Assembly (NCBI GenBank): GCA_913060815.1
Contig: CAJXSZ010000028.1
Coordinates: 1 to 33,149 of the forward strand
Length of the DNA: 33,149 nt
Direction of reading: 5' to 3'
DNA from: an uncultured Sulfitobacter sp.
GTDB lineage: Bacteria > Pseudomonadota > Alphaproteobacteria > Rhodobacterales > Rhodobacteraceae
In this document: one piece after another, positions 16,525-24,430 of the stretch
Layout: each line of letters begins with the position of its first letter
Position numbering within the stretch: position 1 is the stretch's first letter
Made by a program: the position numbers and the translations under genes
Notes under the pieces: generated by a model
The model's database searches: none
What the model saw: the letters and a program-made list of their open reading frames with translations, nothing else
What the model was told of the DNA's origin: nothing

Positions 16525-16533
16525 ATATTAGAC
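16525..16533 (-). promoter_or_regulatory. ATATTAGAC element upstream of the cytochrome c gene
   Basis: Identical 9-mer to that upstream of coxG (14833-14841), at a similar distance from the start codon (about 61 bases). It overlaps a GACTTTGGT stretch (16531-16539) that recurs at 22401-22409 in the region upstream of the alcohol dehydrogenase, so this intergenic region probably holds regulatory sites for the island. Confidence 0.35.
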
Positions 16534-16571
16534 TTTGGTTGGGTACACCCTTCGGCAGGTATTCTACGAAG

Positions 16572-16583
16572 GTCTCATTAGAC
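16572..16583. promoter_or_regulatory. Inverted repeat GTCTCATTAGAC, candidate operator
   Basis: GTCT-CATT-AGAC has perfect 4-base arms. It lies in the divergent promoter region between the cytochrome c gene (minus) and the ABC binding-protein gene (plus), 45 bases before the latter's ATG. A near copy (GTCTCATAGAC) lies upstream of pqqA in the same orientation relative to the gene. A response-regulator or repressor site is plausible; the binding protein is unknown. Confidence 0.45.
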
Positions 16584-16627
16584 AGTTTCGGCGCGCGCGG
16601 TACGTTTGACAAAAGCGGGAGGCGGAT

Positions 16628-17788
16628 ATGATCTTGAGACTTGCGATTGCGGTAACCCTCGGCCTTGCCCGAATGGCGCAGGCTGATGTCGCTGTGACAA
16701 TGGCCTATCTGCACGTCGAACAGCCCTTGCCCCCTACCCTGTCCAACCTTGATCCACTCCCAGGCGATCTTGGCCTTGCGGGCGTGCGGACAGGGATCGC
16801 GGACAATGCGACGACCGGCAGGTTCCTTGGCCAGACATACGCGCTGATCGACGGGCATGTGGCGGAAGGGGAGGATCCGCTGGCCGCTGCAAAGATCTTG
16901 CTACAGGACACGAAATTTCTGATCCTGAATGCCGCCCCGGAGATCATCCTCCAGATCGCCGATCTGCCAGAGGCGCGCGATGCGCTGTTGTTCAACATAT
17001 CATCGGGCAATGTGGCGCTGCGTGATGACGCCTGCCGCGCCAACCTGCTGCATGCCCTCCCGTCCGTCGCAATGCGCACCGATGCACTGGCGCAGGTACT
17101 GGTGCAAAAACGCTGGACGGACCTTGCGATGATCGTCGGCGGGCATCCGCAGGATGAGGCCTATGCCGCGGCAATGCGCGCCTCGCTCGTCAAATTCGGG
17201 CTAAAGCCCGGGCCCGAAAAGCAATGGCTTTTTGATGCGGACATGCGGCGCAATGCAGCGCAAGAAGTGCCCCTTTTTACGCAAGAACTGGGCGATTATG
17301 ACGCGCTGATCGTTGCGGACGAATTGCATGATTTCGGGCGCTACGTTCTCTACAACACTTGGGCTGCACGGCCTGTCGTCGGCTCCGAAGGGCTGACGGC
17401 AGTGACATGGGACCGCGTGATCGAGCAATGGGGCGCTGCACAGCTGCAAAGCCGCTTTGAGGAGGAAAGCCAGCGCCCGATGGCATCCGAGGATTACGCA
17501 GGCTGGGCCGCCGCGCGTACCGTAGGCGAAGCCGTGACGCGCGCGAACACCGGCGATGTCGGCGCTGTGCGCGCCTATATCCTGTCAGATGATTTCGAGT
17601 TGGCGGGCTTCAAGGGCCGCCCGTTGACCTACCGCACCTGGAACGGTCAGCTGCGCCAGCCCATCGCCATCGTGCACCCCCGCGCGCTGGTGGAGCAGGC
17701 ACCTCTCGAAGGATTTCTGCACCGCGTCAACGAACTCGATACCCTCGGGCTGGATCAGCCCGAAAGCAAATGTGAGGCTTTCCAATGA
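16628..17788 (+). CDS. PQQ-alcohol-dehydrogenase-associated ABC substrate-binding protein
   Basis: 386 residues with signal peptide (ILRLAIAVTLGLARMAQAD) and a GGGAGG ribosome-binding site before the ATG. The fold is a type 1 periplasmic binding protein (Leu/Ile/Val-binding-like: FLGQTYALIDG, WTDLAMIVGGHPQDEAYAAAMRASLVKFGL, YDALIVADELHDFGRYV). It matches the special subfamily always found next to PQQ alcohol dehydrogenase genes (TIGR03863 by description). Related loci are the Methylobacterium lut genes and Pseudomonas putida pedA1A2BC, both needed for lanthanide-dependent alcohol oxidation. It is first in a five-gene operon and overlaps the next gene by ATGA. Confidence 0.88.
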   Translation: MILRLAIAVTLGLARMAQADVAVTMAYLHVEQPLPPTLSNLDPLPGDLGLAGVRTGIADNATTGRFLGQTYALIDGHVAEGEDPLAAAKILLQDTKFLILNAAPEIILQIADLPEARDALLFNISSGNVALRDDACRANLLHALPSVAMRTDALAQVLVQKRWTDLAMIVGGHPQDEAYAAAMRASLVKFGLKPGPEKQWLFDADMRRNAAQEVPLFTQELGDYDALIVADELHDFGRYVLYNTWAARPVVGSEGLTAVTWDRVIEQWGAAQLQSRFEEESQRPMASEDYAGWAAARTVGEAVTRANTGDVGAVRAYILSDDFELAGFKGRPLTYRTWNGQLRQPIAIVHPRALVEQAPLEGFLHRVNELDTLGLDQPESKCEAFQ

Positions 17789-18756
17789 ACAAATCCCTGA
17801 CAAAATTGCTGTCCCTGATTGTGCCTCTGGCGCTCGCCGCGCCTGTCACTGCCGGCGAAATCTGGGTCACCAACGAAAAGGACGACACCGTCAGTGTGAT
17901 CGACACCGACACACTGGAAGTCATCCAGACCTATCCCACAGGCGAACGCCCGCGCGGCATTACCTTTTCAAAGGACTTCACCCGCCTCTACATCTGCGCG
18001 TCCGACAGTGATTCAGTCCAGGTGATGGACCCGAACACCGGCGAGATCCTGCGCGATCTGCCCTCGGGGGAAGACCCCGAACAATTCGTGCTGCACCCCG
18101 ATGACATCCACCTCTATATCGCCAACGAAGACGACGCGATCACCACGGTCGTCAACACGCAAACCGGCGAGGTTGTGGCCCAGATCGACGTAGGCGTTGA
18201 ACCCGAAGGCATGGCCGTATCGCCGGATGGAAAGATTGCCATCACCACGTCCGAGACCACGAACATGGCGCATTGGATCAACACCGAAACCAACGAGCTG
18301 TTTGCCAACACGCTGGTCGACAGCCGCCCGCGCCACGCCGAATTTGCCAAACAGGGCACCGAAATGTGGGTCAGCTCTGAAATCGGCGGCACGCTCACGG
18401 TGTTTGATACAGCGACGCAAACCGAAAAGGGAAAGATCGAGTTCGAGGTGCAGGGCGTGCATCCCGACCGCGTACAGCCCGTCGGCTTCGAGTTTACGCC
18501 CGATTACGGCACCGTATTTGTGGCCCTAGGGCCGTCCAATCACATCGCAGCGGTCAACGCCGAAACCTACGAGGTCGAAGAATACATCCTCGTCGGGCGC
18601 CGCGTCTGGCACATGGAGTTCAACGAGGACCATTCGCAGTTGTTCACCACCAACGGTGTTTCAGGTGACGTGACCGTCATCGACGTGGCATCGCGCAAGG
18701 CCGTCAAGACAATCAAGGTCGGACGCTTTCCATGGGGTGCCGCCTTTCGTCCATAA
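17785..18756 (+). CDS. PQQ-catabolism-associated YVTN beta-propeller protein
   Basis: 323 residues: a signal peptide (to about residue 24), then six to seven blades with the repeat V-x-D-T-x-T-x-x-V-x-x-x-x-x-G-x-x-P-x-G-I/M-x-x-S-x-D (for example EIWVTNEKDDTVSVIDTDTL, LYIANEDDAITTVVNTQTG, TTNGVSGDVTVIDVASRK). Periplasmic. It matches the beta-propeller family described as PQQ-dependent catabolism-associated (TIGR03866), which accompanies the preceding binding protein and the ABC ATPase. The biochemical role is not established; in P. putida the equivalent component belongs to the PedA1A2BC system. Confidence 0.88.
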   Translation: MNKSLTKLLSLIVPLALAAPVTAGEIWVTNEKDDTVSVIDTDTLEVIQTYPTGERPRGITFSKDFTRLYICASDSDSVQVMDPNTGEILRDLPSGEDPEQFVLHPDDIHLYIANEDDAITTVVNTQTGEVVAQIDVGVEPEGMAVSPDGKIAITTSETTNMAHWINTETNELFANTLVDSRPRHAEFAKQGTEMWVSSEIGGTLTVFDTATQTEKGKIEFEVQGVHPDRVQPVGFEFTPDYGTVFVALGPSNHIAAVNAETYEVEEYILVGRRVWHMEFNEDHSQLFTTNGVSGDVTVIDVASRKAVKTIKVGRFPWGAAFRP

Positions 18757-18780
18757 CGACACGACAACCGGAGAATACAT

Positions 18781-19230
18781 ATGTTGAAAACACTGCTGAA
18801 ACCAGCGCTGATTGCCTGCCTTGCACTATCCTCGCCGGCATTTGGGGACGGTCACGGCAATGGCTTTGGTGCCGCGGGGGTGCTGTCGGGCAAGAACAAG
18901 GAAGACCTGCCATCTTTGACCCTATCCGCCGGCATGCCCATCTCTGACGGTCCCTGGGTGTTGAAATCCGGCACCTATTACGAGTTCGAGATCATCGGCG
19001 ATGGCTCGCAGGAGCTGGCGTTGACGGGGCCGGAGTTCTTTCGGTCGATCTGGATCGACGAGATTGTCGTTGAGGGGCTTGAGATCAGACCCCTTGGCCT
19101 CGACAGTGTTGAGTTCGACGAAGCGGGCGAAATGGAGATCGGGTTCTTGGCGATCAAGCCGGGACGCTATTATATGAAAGTACCCGGCAGCACGGGTGAA
19201 ACCCAGCGGATTGAAATCACCATCGAATGA
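18781..19230 (+). CDS. Periplasmic hypothetical protein within the lut/ped-like operon
   Basis: 149 residues with a signal peptide (MLKTLLKPALIACLALSSPAFGD) and an acidic beta-rich mature part (GPWVLKSGTYYEFEIIGDGSQELALTG; EMEIGFLAIKPGRYYMKVPG; QRIEITIE). The strand pattern resembles a cupredoxin-like sandwich, but the Cys/His/Met copper site is not visible. Many Asp and Glu and one HGxG motif near the mature start could bind a metal, though no EF-hand DxDxD loop is present. I do not recognise a named family. It sits 24 bases after the propeller gene and overlaps the ATPase gene by 4 bases, so it is an integral operon member. Confidence 0.75.
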   Translation: MLKTLLKPALIACLALSSPAFGDGHGNGFGAAGVLSGKNKEDLPSLTLSAGMPISDGPWVLKSGTYYEFEIIGDGSQELALTGPEFFRSIWIDEIVVEGLEIRPLGLDSVEFDEAGEMEIGFLAIKPGRYYMKVPGSTGETQRIEITIE

Positions 19231-19943
19231 CAGGATTATCCATCAGCGGCCTGAGCTATCGCTACGGGTCAAAGGTCGCGTTGGACGACGTCTCGTTCGA
19301 GGTCTCGTCAGGACAGTTTTGCGCCCTGCTGGGCCCCAACGGTGCGGGAAAATCGACATTGTTCAATCTGCTGACGCGGTTGATCGTGTCAAGGCAGGGC
19401 CGCATCACGATTGCGGGTGAGACCCTGTCGGACCATCCACGCCGCGCGCTGTCGCATCTGGGCATCGTGTTCCAGCAGACAACGCTGGATCTGGATCTGA
19501 CAGTGCGCCAGAACCTGCGCTATTTTGCGGCGTTGCAGGGTATGTCGGGCCGCAGGGCAGAGACCGCCATTGATGCGGCACTTGACCGTTTGGACATGCG
19601 CGCCCGCGCCGGTGAAAAAGCGCGCACGCTGAACGGCGGTCACAAACGCCGGACCGAAATCGCCCGCGCCCTTCTGCACAGCCCTTCGGTGCTTTTGCTG
19701 GACGAACCAACCGTCGGCTTGGATGCTGCGGCACGCCATGCAATCACGGCCCATGTACACGACCTGGCGGCAGAGGGCACCTGTGTGCTCTGGGCGACCC
19801 ATCTGGCCGATGAAGTGCGCCCCGACGACCGCCTTGTGATCCTGCACCGAGGGAAAATTCTGGCCGATGGCACCGCCGGCGACATCAGTGCAGAGATGCC
19901 TCTTTCCGACCGTTTTCTAAAGCTGACAGGGGCGGCTGCATGA
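19227..19943 (+). CDS. PQQ-associated ABC transporter ATP-binding protein (lut/ped-like)
   Basis: 238-residue nucleotide-binding protein. Walker A is GPNGAGKST at residues 36-44, Q-loop VFQQTTLDLDLTV, signature LNGGH at 135-139 (where LSGGQ is usual), Walker B VLLLDE at 155-160, and switch His in WATHLADE. The unusual LNGGH-type signature and DrrA/NatA-like context fit the family described as the ABC ATPase of PQQ alcohol-dehydrogenase systems (TIGR03864). It pairs with the ABC-2 permease that overlaps it by ATGA. In Methylobacterium and P. putida the equivalent pair is needed for lanthanide-dependent growth; the direction of transport is unsettled, because ABC-2 permeases are normally exporters. 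Confidence 0.9.
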   Translation: MTGLSISGLSYRYGSKVALDDVSFEVSSGQFCALLGPNGAGKSTLFNLLTRLIVSRQGRITIAGETLSDHPRRALSHLGIVFQQTTLDLDLTVRQNLRYFAALQGMSGRRAETAIDAALDRLDMRARAGEKARTLNGGHKRRTEIARALLHSPSVLLLDEPTVGLDAAARHAITAHVHDLAAEGTCVLWATHLADEVRPDDRLVILHRGKILADGTAGDISAEMPLSDRFLKLTGAAA

Positions 19944-20728
19944 ATGCCTATATGACATCGCTTTACGCCATTTCGCTGCGCGAAGCGTTGCGTTTCGTGC
20001 ACCAGCGCGAGCGTTTTGTCGCCGCACTCGTGCGGCCGCTCGTCTGGCTACTGGTCTTTGCCGCAGGCTTTCGCGCGGCGTTGGGCATCAGCATTATCGC
20101 GCCCTATCAGACCTACATCACCTACGAGACATATATCGTACCGGGTCTGTGCGGCATGATCTTGTTGTTCAATGGCATGCAATCTTCGCTCAGCCTTGTG
20201 TATGACCGCGAGATGGGCTCGATGAAGCTGTTGCTGACCAGCCCCCTGCCCCGCTGGTGGTTGCTGTTTTGCAAACTTGTCGGCTCCACTCTGATCTCGA
20301 TCTTGCAGGCATACGCGTTTCTGGCCATCGCGGCGGCCTTTGGTGTGTCGGCCCCCGTGGCGGGGTACCTCGCAGTTTTCCCTGCGTTCTTGATTGTCGG
20401 CCTGATGCTTGGCGCGCTTGGGCTGGTTTTGTCGAGCTTTGTCAAACAGCTCGAGAATTTTGCGGGCGTGATGAACTTTGTCATCTTCCCGATGTTTTTC
20501 CTGTCCTCCGCGCTTTATCCCCTGTGGAAAATGGCCGAAAGCTCGGAGCTTCTCTATAGCATATGCGCGTTCAACCCGTTTACCCACGGGGTCGAATTGA
20601 TCCGCTTTGCCCTGTATGGCCAGTTCAACGCAGAGGCGCTGTTGTGGACGCTGCTGGCGACCTGTGTTTTCGTCGCCGGTGCCGTCTGGGGGTATGATCC
20701 GGCGCGCGGCATGGTCGGGCGCAAATGA
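19940..20728 (+). CDS. ABC-2 type permease (lut/ped-like)
   Basis: 262 residues with six hydrophobic segments, near residues 30-52, 65-85, 110-130, 140-165, 172-195 and 230-250. The ABC-2 signature YDREMGSMKLLLTSPLPRWWLL is present, and MNFVIFPMFFLSSALYPL is the typical fifth-segment sequence. It overlaps its ATPase gene by 4 bases and ends the operon. Its stop is only 11 bases from the stop of the convergent NitT/TauT ATPase. Confidence 0.9.
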   Translation: MNAYMTSLYAISLREALRFVHQRERFVAALVRPLVWLLVFAAGFRAALGISIIAPYQTYITYETYIVPGLCGMILLFNGMQSSLSLVYDREMGSMKLLLTSPLPRWWLLFCKLVGSTLISILQAYAFLAIAAAFGVSAPVAGYLAVFPAFLIVGLMLGALGLVLSSFVKQLENFAGVMNFVIFPMFFLSSALYPLWKMAESSELLYSICAFNPFTHGVELIRFALYGQFNAEALLWTLLATCVFVAGAVWGYDPARGMVGRK

Positions 20729-20739
20729 GCGGCTGGCTG

Positions 20740-21351
20740 TCAGACCGCCAAACGGGCCGGTGATCCGGCCAGGCGGATTGTGCGGCTCGCCATCCTATCG
20801 GCCTCATCCACAACGTGGGTCACAAAAATACTCGCCACCTGATGCGTCTCACGCAACTGGATGAAAAGCGCAATCATTTCATCGGCCAGCGCAGGGTCCA
20901 GCGATACAAACGGCTCGTCCAGCAACAAGAGCGTCGGCTTGACCGCAAATGCCCGGGCCAGAGACAAGCGGCGCTGCTGGCCCAAGGACAGCTGCCCCGG
21001 ATAATCGCTGCCGCGCCCGGCCAGCCCGACATCCGCGAGGGCATCCTCGGCGGTCTTGGCGTCAACACCGGTCGGGATCGTGATATTGTCGTGCACAGTC
21101 CGCCAAGGCAGCAAGGTCGGTTCCTGAAACACCATAGCGATTTTTCCGTTTACCCGCCTGTCGCCTTCAAACCCCTTCTCGATCCCCGCGATGATCCGCA
21201 ACAACGACGTCTTGCCAATGCCCGACGGACCGACCAGCGCCAGCGTTTCCGCACGGCTCAATGTGATCTTGATGTGCCCCAGAATTGCCGTGCCGTTCTT
21301 GGAAAAGGACCGCAGGTCAATATCCACCACGGGTGCGCGCGACATCTGCAT
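20740..21351 (-). CDS. NitT/TauT-type ABC transporter ATP-binding protein
   Basis: 203 residues from ATG 21351, one base after the binding-protein stop. Another ATG at 21345 is possible; the longer reading upstream would lie inside the neighbour. Walker A is GPSGIGKT at residues 41-48, Q-loop VFQEPTLLPWRTV (the LLPW form typical of SsuB/TauB), signature LSLGQ at 121-125, Walker B LLLLDE at 141-146 and switch His in VTHVVDEA. It is shorter than usual (about 250) because the C-terminal extension is missing. Its permease partner is the distant gene at 6589-7362. Confidence 0.88.
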   Translation of the reverse strand: MQMSRAPVVDIDLRSFSKNGTAILGHIKITLSRAETLALVGPSGIGKTSLLRIIAGIEKGFEGDRRVNGKIAMVFQEPTLLPWRTVHDNITIPTGVDAKTAEDALADVGLAGRGSDYPGQLSLGQQRRLSLARAFAVKPTLLLLDEPFVSLDPALADEMIALFIQLRETHQVASIFVTHVVDEADRMASRTIRLAGSPARLAV

Positions 21352-21352
21352 G

Positions 21353-22327
21353 TCACGGCACCTGTCTGTAGAAAACACCCTGCGGAAGTATTGTTGCATC
21401 GCCCAGCAATTCGCTGCCACCCAGACCAGCCATCACGGCCAGCATGCGCGCCGCGGCCTGTTCGTCAACGGGACCAGCGGGCGGAATGCCTGCGCGAAAT
21501 CCATCCCTGAGGGCTAGGAATTGTGCATCTGACCGTGCGCTCATTAAGGGCCGCAGACGGTCCCATTCAGCATCATTCGACAGCATGATATCTTTCGCCG
21601 CACGCGACGCCGCCGCGAGGCCGGCAACAAGGTCCGGCTTGGCGCGCAGCAATTCCCCCTTCACGACATACCCCAGCAGCGGCGTCTGCGGATCAAGGCC
21701 CAGCGCGCGGGCGGCATCGTCTATGTCGATCAGTTTGCGCATGCCGCCCGCCTGCATCTTGGCATTGAAATGCCAATAGTTAATCGCCCCGTCCACACCG
21801 CCATCAAGTGCCGTCTTGAAGATGAGCGGGGGCGCACCGAAAACCTGTTCGGTTTCGGCTTTCAGATCAAGGTCGTATTCCTGCGCCGCGTAGGCGCGCA
21901 GCACCAGCCAGCTTTTGTCCAGCGGACCACCTGCGATACCGATCTTTTTGCCCCGCAGATCAGCAAGCGTTTGCGCCGGGCTGTCCTCGCGCACCAGCAC
22001 TGCACCGATTGCGCGTGAATAGGGGAGAAACACGAAATCCTTGCCCGCAGCCCGCTGCCGCGCAACCCACAACCAGTCGCTCACCACCGCGTCGGCAGCA
22101 CCCCCCTGGAACGCCACCATCGCAGCAGCCCCGCCCGCGACGCCCTGAACCTCGAGTGTGAAACCGTTGGCGGTATCGAGGCCATGGTGACGGATTGTAT
22201 CAAGCTCCCAGTTTACCGTTCCAACCTGTAGAACGGCGATGCGCAAGACGGGCAGTTCAGCGCGTACCGGCGTTACCCCGAACGTAGCAGACATAGAAAG
22301 AAAGAGAGCAGTAATGAAGTTTCGCAA
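21353..22327 (-). CDS. NitT/TauT-type ABC substrate-binding protein
   Basis: 324 residues. The start is a TTG at 22327 with AAGGA upstream. An ATG start would be twelve codons in and would cut the signal peptide (RNFITALFLSMSATFGVTPVRA). The mature part is a type 2 periplasmic binding fold of the SsuA/THI5 group (LRIAVLQVGTVNWELDTIRHHGLD; DAVVSDWLWVARQRAAGKDFVF; LADLRGKKIGIAGGPLDKSWLVLRAYA). Such proteins also occur beside PQQ dehydrogenase genes in methylotrophs; the substrate is not known. It is divergent from the alcohol dehydrogenase gene. Confidence 0.87.
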   Translation of the reverse strand: MRNFITALFLSMSATFGVTPVRAELPVLRIAVLQVGTVNWELDTIRHHGLDTANGFTLEVQGVAGGAAAMVAFQGGAADAVVSDWLWVARQRAAGKDFVFLPYSRAIGAVLVREDSPAQTLADLRGKKIGIAGGPLDKSWLVLRAYAAQEYDLDLKAETEQVFGAPPLIFKTALDGGVDGAINYWHFNAKMQAGGMRKLIDIDDAARALGLDPQTPLLGYVVKGELLRAKPDLVAGLAAASRAAKDIMLSNDAEWDRLRPLMSARSDAQFLALRDGFRAGIPPAGPVDEQAAARMLAVMAGLGGSELLGDATILPQGVFYRQVP

Positions 22328-22549
22328 GGGGTGTCCTTTGATCTGGAAGGGTGTCCGTTCGACTGCCAGACTAGCCCCCTCGCACCCGCGTCAGCACTGC
22401 GACTTTGGTCTTGGGCGAGACGCCCTTGGACATACGACCATTGTTCAATAGCCGCTTTGCCTTTTTGTGCAGATAGTCGAGCTATGCCGGATTGCGCCGT
22501 TCATTCATAAGGTGTGGCCGGACCAGATAATTCTTGGGAGGAATACCGA
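22328..22549. promoter_or_regulatory. Divergent promoter region of the ABC binding protein and PQQ dehydrogenase
   Basis: About 220 bases without a gene. It holds a direct repeat GTGTCC at 22331 and 22351 (20 bases apart, with AAGGG before each), a perfect short inverted repeat GGGCG-AGA-CGCCC near 22414-22426, and GACTTTGGT at 22401-22409, also found upstream of the cytochrome c gene. The GTCTCATTAGAC-type repeat is not present here. A GGAGGA ribosome-binding site precedes the dehydrogenase start. Exact promoters cannot be assigned. Confidence 0.4.
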
Positions 22550-24316
22550 ATGAACAGATTTATTTTGGCGCTGACGGCTTCGATGATGACGGCAAGCCTG
22601 GCGGTCGCTGACGTCACAGAGGCCGATCTTGCGAATGATACGGCATCCACGGGTGACGTGTTGACAAACGGCATGGGGCGTCACCTGCAACGCCACTCTC
22701 CGCTGACAACTCTGAACAAGGACAACGTCAAGAACCTTGTGCCGGCCTGGGCGTTCTCTCTCGGCGGTGAAAAGCAGCGCGGCCAGGAAACGCAGCCTAT
22801 CGTGCATGACGGCGTGATGTACATCACCGGCTCCTATTCGCGGATGTATGCGATTGACGTCAAAACCGGCAAAGAGCTGTGGCAGTACGATGCCCGCCTG
22901 CCCGAAGGCATCCTGCCCTGTTGCGACGTGGTGAACCGTGGTGCCGCCATCTATGGCGACAAGGTTTTCTTCGGGACGCTTGATGCGCGCATCGTGGCCC
23001 TGAACAAAGATACCGGTGATGTTGTCTGGAACAAAAAGATTGCCGATTACAAGGCTGGCTACAGCTATACCGCTGCGCCGCTGATCATGGACGGCATGAT
23101 TATCACCGGCAACTCCGGCGGTGAGTTTGGTGTGGTCGGTCGCGTGCAGGCGCGCGACACCGAGACAGGCGAGCTAGTCTGGGACCGTCCGGTGATCGAG
23201 GGTCACATGGGGATGCTCAACGGCGAAGAGAGCACGATGACCGGTACGCTGAACGCGACATGGCCGGGCGATATGTGGAAAACCGGCGGCGGGGCCACCT
23301 GGCTGGGCGGATCCTATGACGCCGACACGAATACGCTGGTGTTTGGCACGGGCAACCCTGCGCCGTGGAACAGCCACCTGCGCAATGCGGGCAAACCTAC
23401 TGAGGGCAATTCCGGTGACAACCTGTATGCCGCATCACGTCTCGGCATTGACCCGGCCACCGGCGAGATCAAGTGGCACTTCCAGACGACACCGCGCGAA
23501 GGCTGGGACTATGACGGCGTGAACGAAGTTGTCGCCTATGAAGACCGCGCAGGCAACAAACGCTGGGCAACCGCCGACCGGAACGGCTATTTCTATGTTC
23601 TCAACCGCGAGGATGGCGCATTTGTGAGTGCTGCACCTTTCGTCAAGGACATCACATGGGCCAGCGGCATTGATGAGACGGGTCGCCCGATCTTTGTCGA
23701 AGAAAACCGCCCTGGCGACCCTGCCGCATCGGCGGATGGTAACAAGGGCGAAGTCGTGTTTTCGTCGCCTTCCTTCCTTGGTGGCAAGAACTGGATGCCG
23801 ATGGCACACTCGCCTGTCACGGGGCTGTTCTATGTCCCCTCCAACGAATGGGGCATGGACGTCTGGAACGAGCCGATCACCTACAAGAAAGGTGCTGCCT
23901 ACCTCGGCTCGGGCTTCACGATCAAGCCGAACTATGAGGATCACATTGGCAGCCTGAAGGCGCTGGACCCCGATACCGGCGAGATCAAGTGGGAATACAA
24001 GAACGACGCACCCCTCTGGGCTGGTGTGATGACCACTGCCGGTGGTCTGGTGTTCACAGGTACGCCTGAAGGTGAATTCATCGCCTTCGATGACGAGACC
24101 GGCGAGAAGCTCTGGACGTTCCAGACAGGTTCGGGCATCGTCGGCCAGCCCATCACGTGGGAACAGGACGGTGAACAGTTTGTGACCGTTATCTCCGGAT
24201 GGGGTGGTGCGGTGCCACTCTGGGGCGGCGAAGTAGCCCAGAAGGTGAATTACCTGAACCAGGGCGGCCTGCTGTGGACCTTCCGTCTGCCTGCGCAGCT
24301 TGCTTCCAACAACTAA
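22550..24316 (+). CDS. exaF: Lanthanide-type PQQ-dependent alcohol dehydrogenase (ExaF/PedH-like)
   Basis: Periplasmic quinoprotein that oxidises an alcohol to the aldehyde using PQQ. The ATG at 22550 has a GGAGGA site and yields a signal peptide ([20 protein letters not shown]); a GTG 12 codons upstream is less likely. Numbered from there (588 aa): the vicinal disulfide Cys124-Cys125; metal ligands Glu192 (GGEFGVVGR) and Asn269 (GTGNPAPWN); catalytic Asp320; and Asp322 in WDYDGVNE. The Asp two residues after the catalytic Asp marks lanthanide enzymes (XoxF, ExaF, PedH); calcium enzymes have Ala or Ser. The overall sequence is closer to ExaA/PedE/PedH ethanol dehydrogenases ([38 protein letters not shown]) than to XoxF. 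It is followed by a strong terminator. Confidence 0.92.
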   Translation: MNRFILALTASMMTASLAVADVTEADLANDTASTGDVLTNGMGRHLQRHSPLTTLNKDNVKNLVPAWAFSLGGEKQRGQETQPIVHDGVMYITGSYSRMYAIDVKTGKELWQYDARLPEGILPCCDVVNRGAAIYGDKVFFGTLDARIVALNKDTGDVVWNKKIADYKAGYSYTAAPLIMDGMIITGNSGGEFGVVGRVQARDTETGELVWDRPVIEGHMGMLNGEESTMTGTLNATWPGDMWKTGGGATWLGGSYDADTNTLVFGTGNPAPWNSHLRNAGKPTEGNSGDNLYAASRLGIDPATGEIKWHFQTTPREGWDYDGVNEVVAYEDRAGNKRWATADRNGYFYVLNREDGAFVSAAPFVKDITWASGIDETGRPIFVEENRPGDPAASADGNKGEVVFSSPSFLGGKNWMPMAHSPVTGLFYVPSNEWGMDVWNEPITYKKGAAYLGSGFTIKPNYEDHIGSLKALDPDTGEIKWEYKNDAPLWAGVMTTAGGLVFTGTPEGEFIAFDDETGEKLWTFQTGSGIVGQPITWEQDGEQFVTVISGWGGAVPLWGGEVAQKVNYLNQGGLLWTFRLPAQLASNN

Positions 24317-24336
24317 GAAATCTCCCTGTAACTTTG

Positions 24337-24366
24337 TGCGCCCCTCTCGTAGGGGCGCATTTTTTA
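24337..24366 (+). terminator. Rho-independent terminator after the PQQ dehydrogenase
   Basis: TGCGCCCCT, loop CTCGT, AGGGGCGCA: a perfect 9-base-pair stem followed by a T-run (24360-24365). It begins 20 bases after the dehydrogenase stop, so the regulator downstream needs its own promoter. Confidence 0.93.
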
Positions 24367-24430
24367 TGGCACGGGCGACTAGGACTTTTTGACAAGAGAC
24401 TTTTGGATTGTTGTGCCCTAGCGTAGAACC

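Noticed and set aside
20755..20770. Perfect hairpin GGCCGG-TGAT-CCGGCC as a terminator between the convergent ABC genes
   Set aside because: It lies within the last codons of the ATPase gene and has no T-run on either side.
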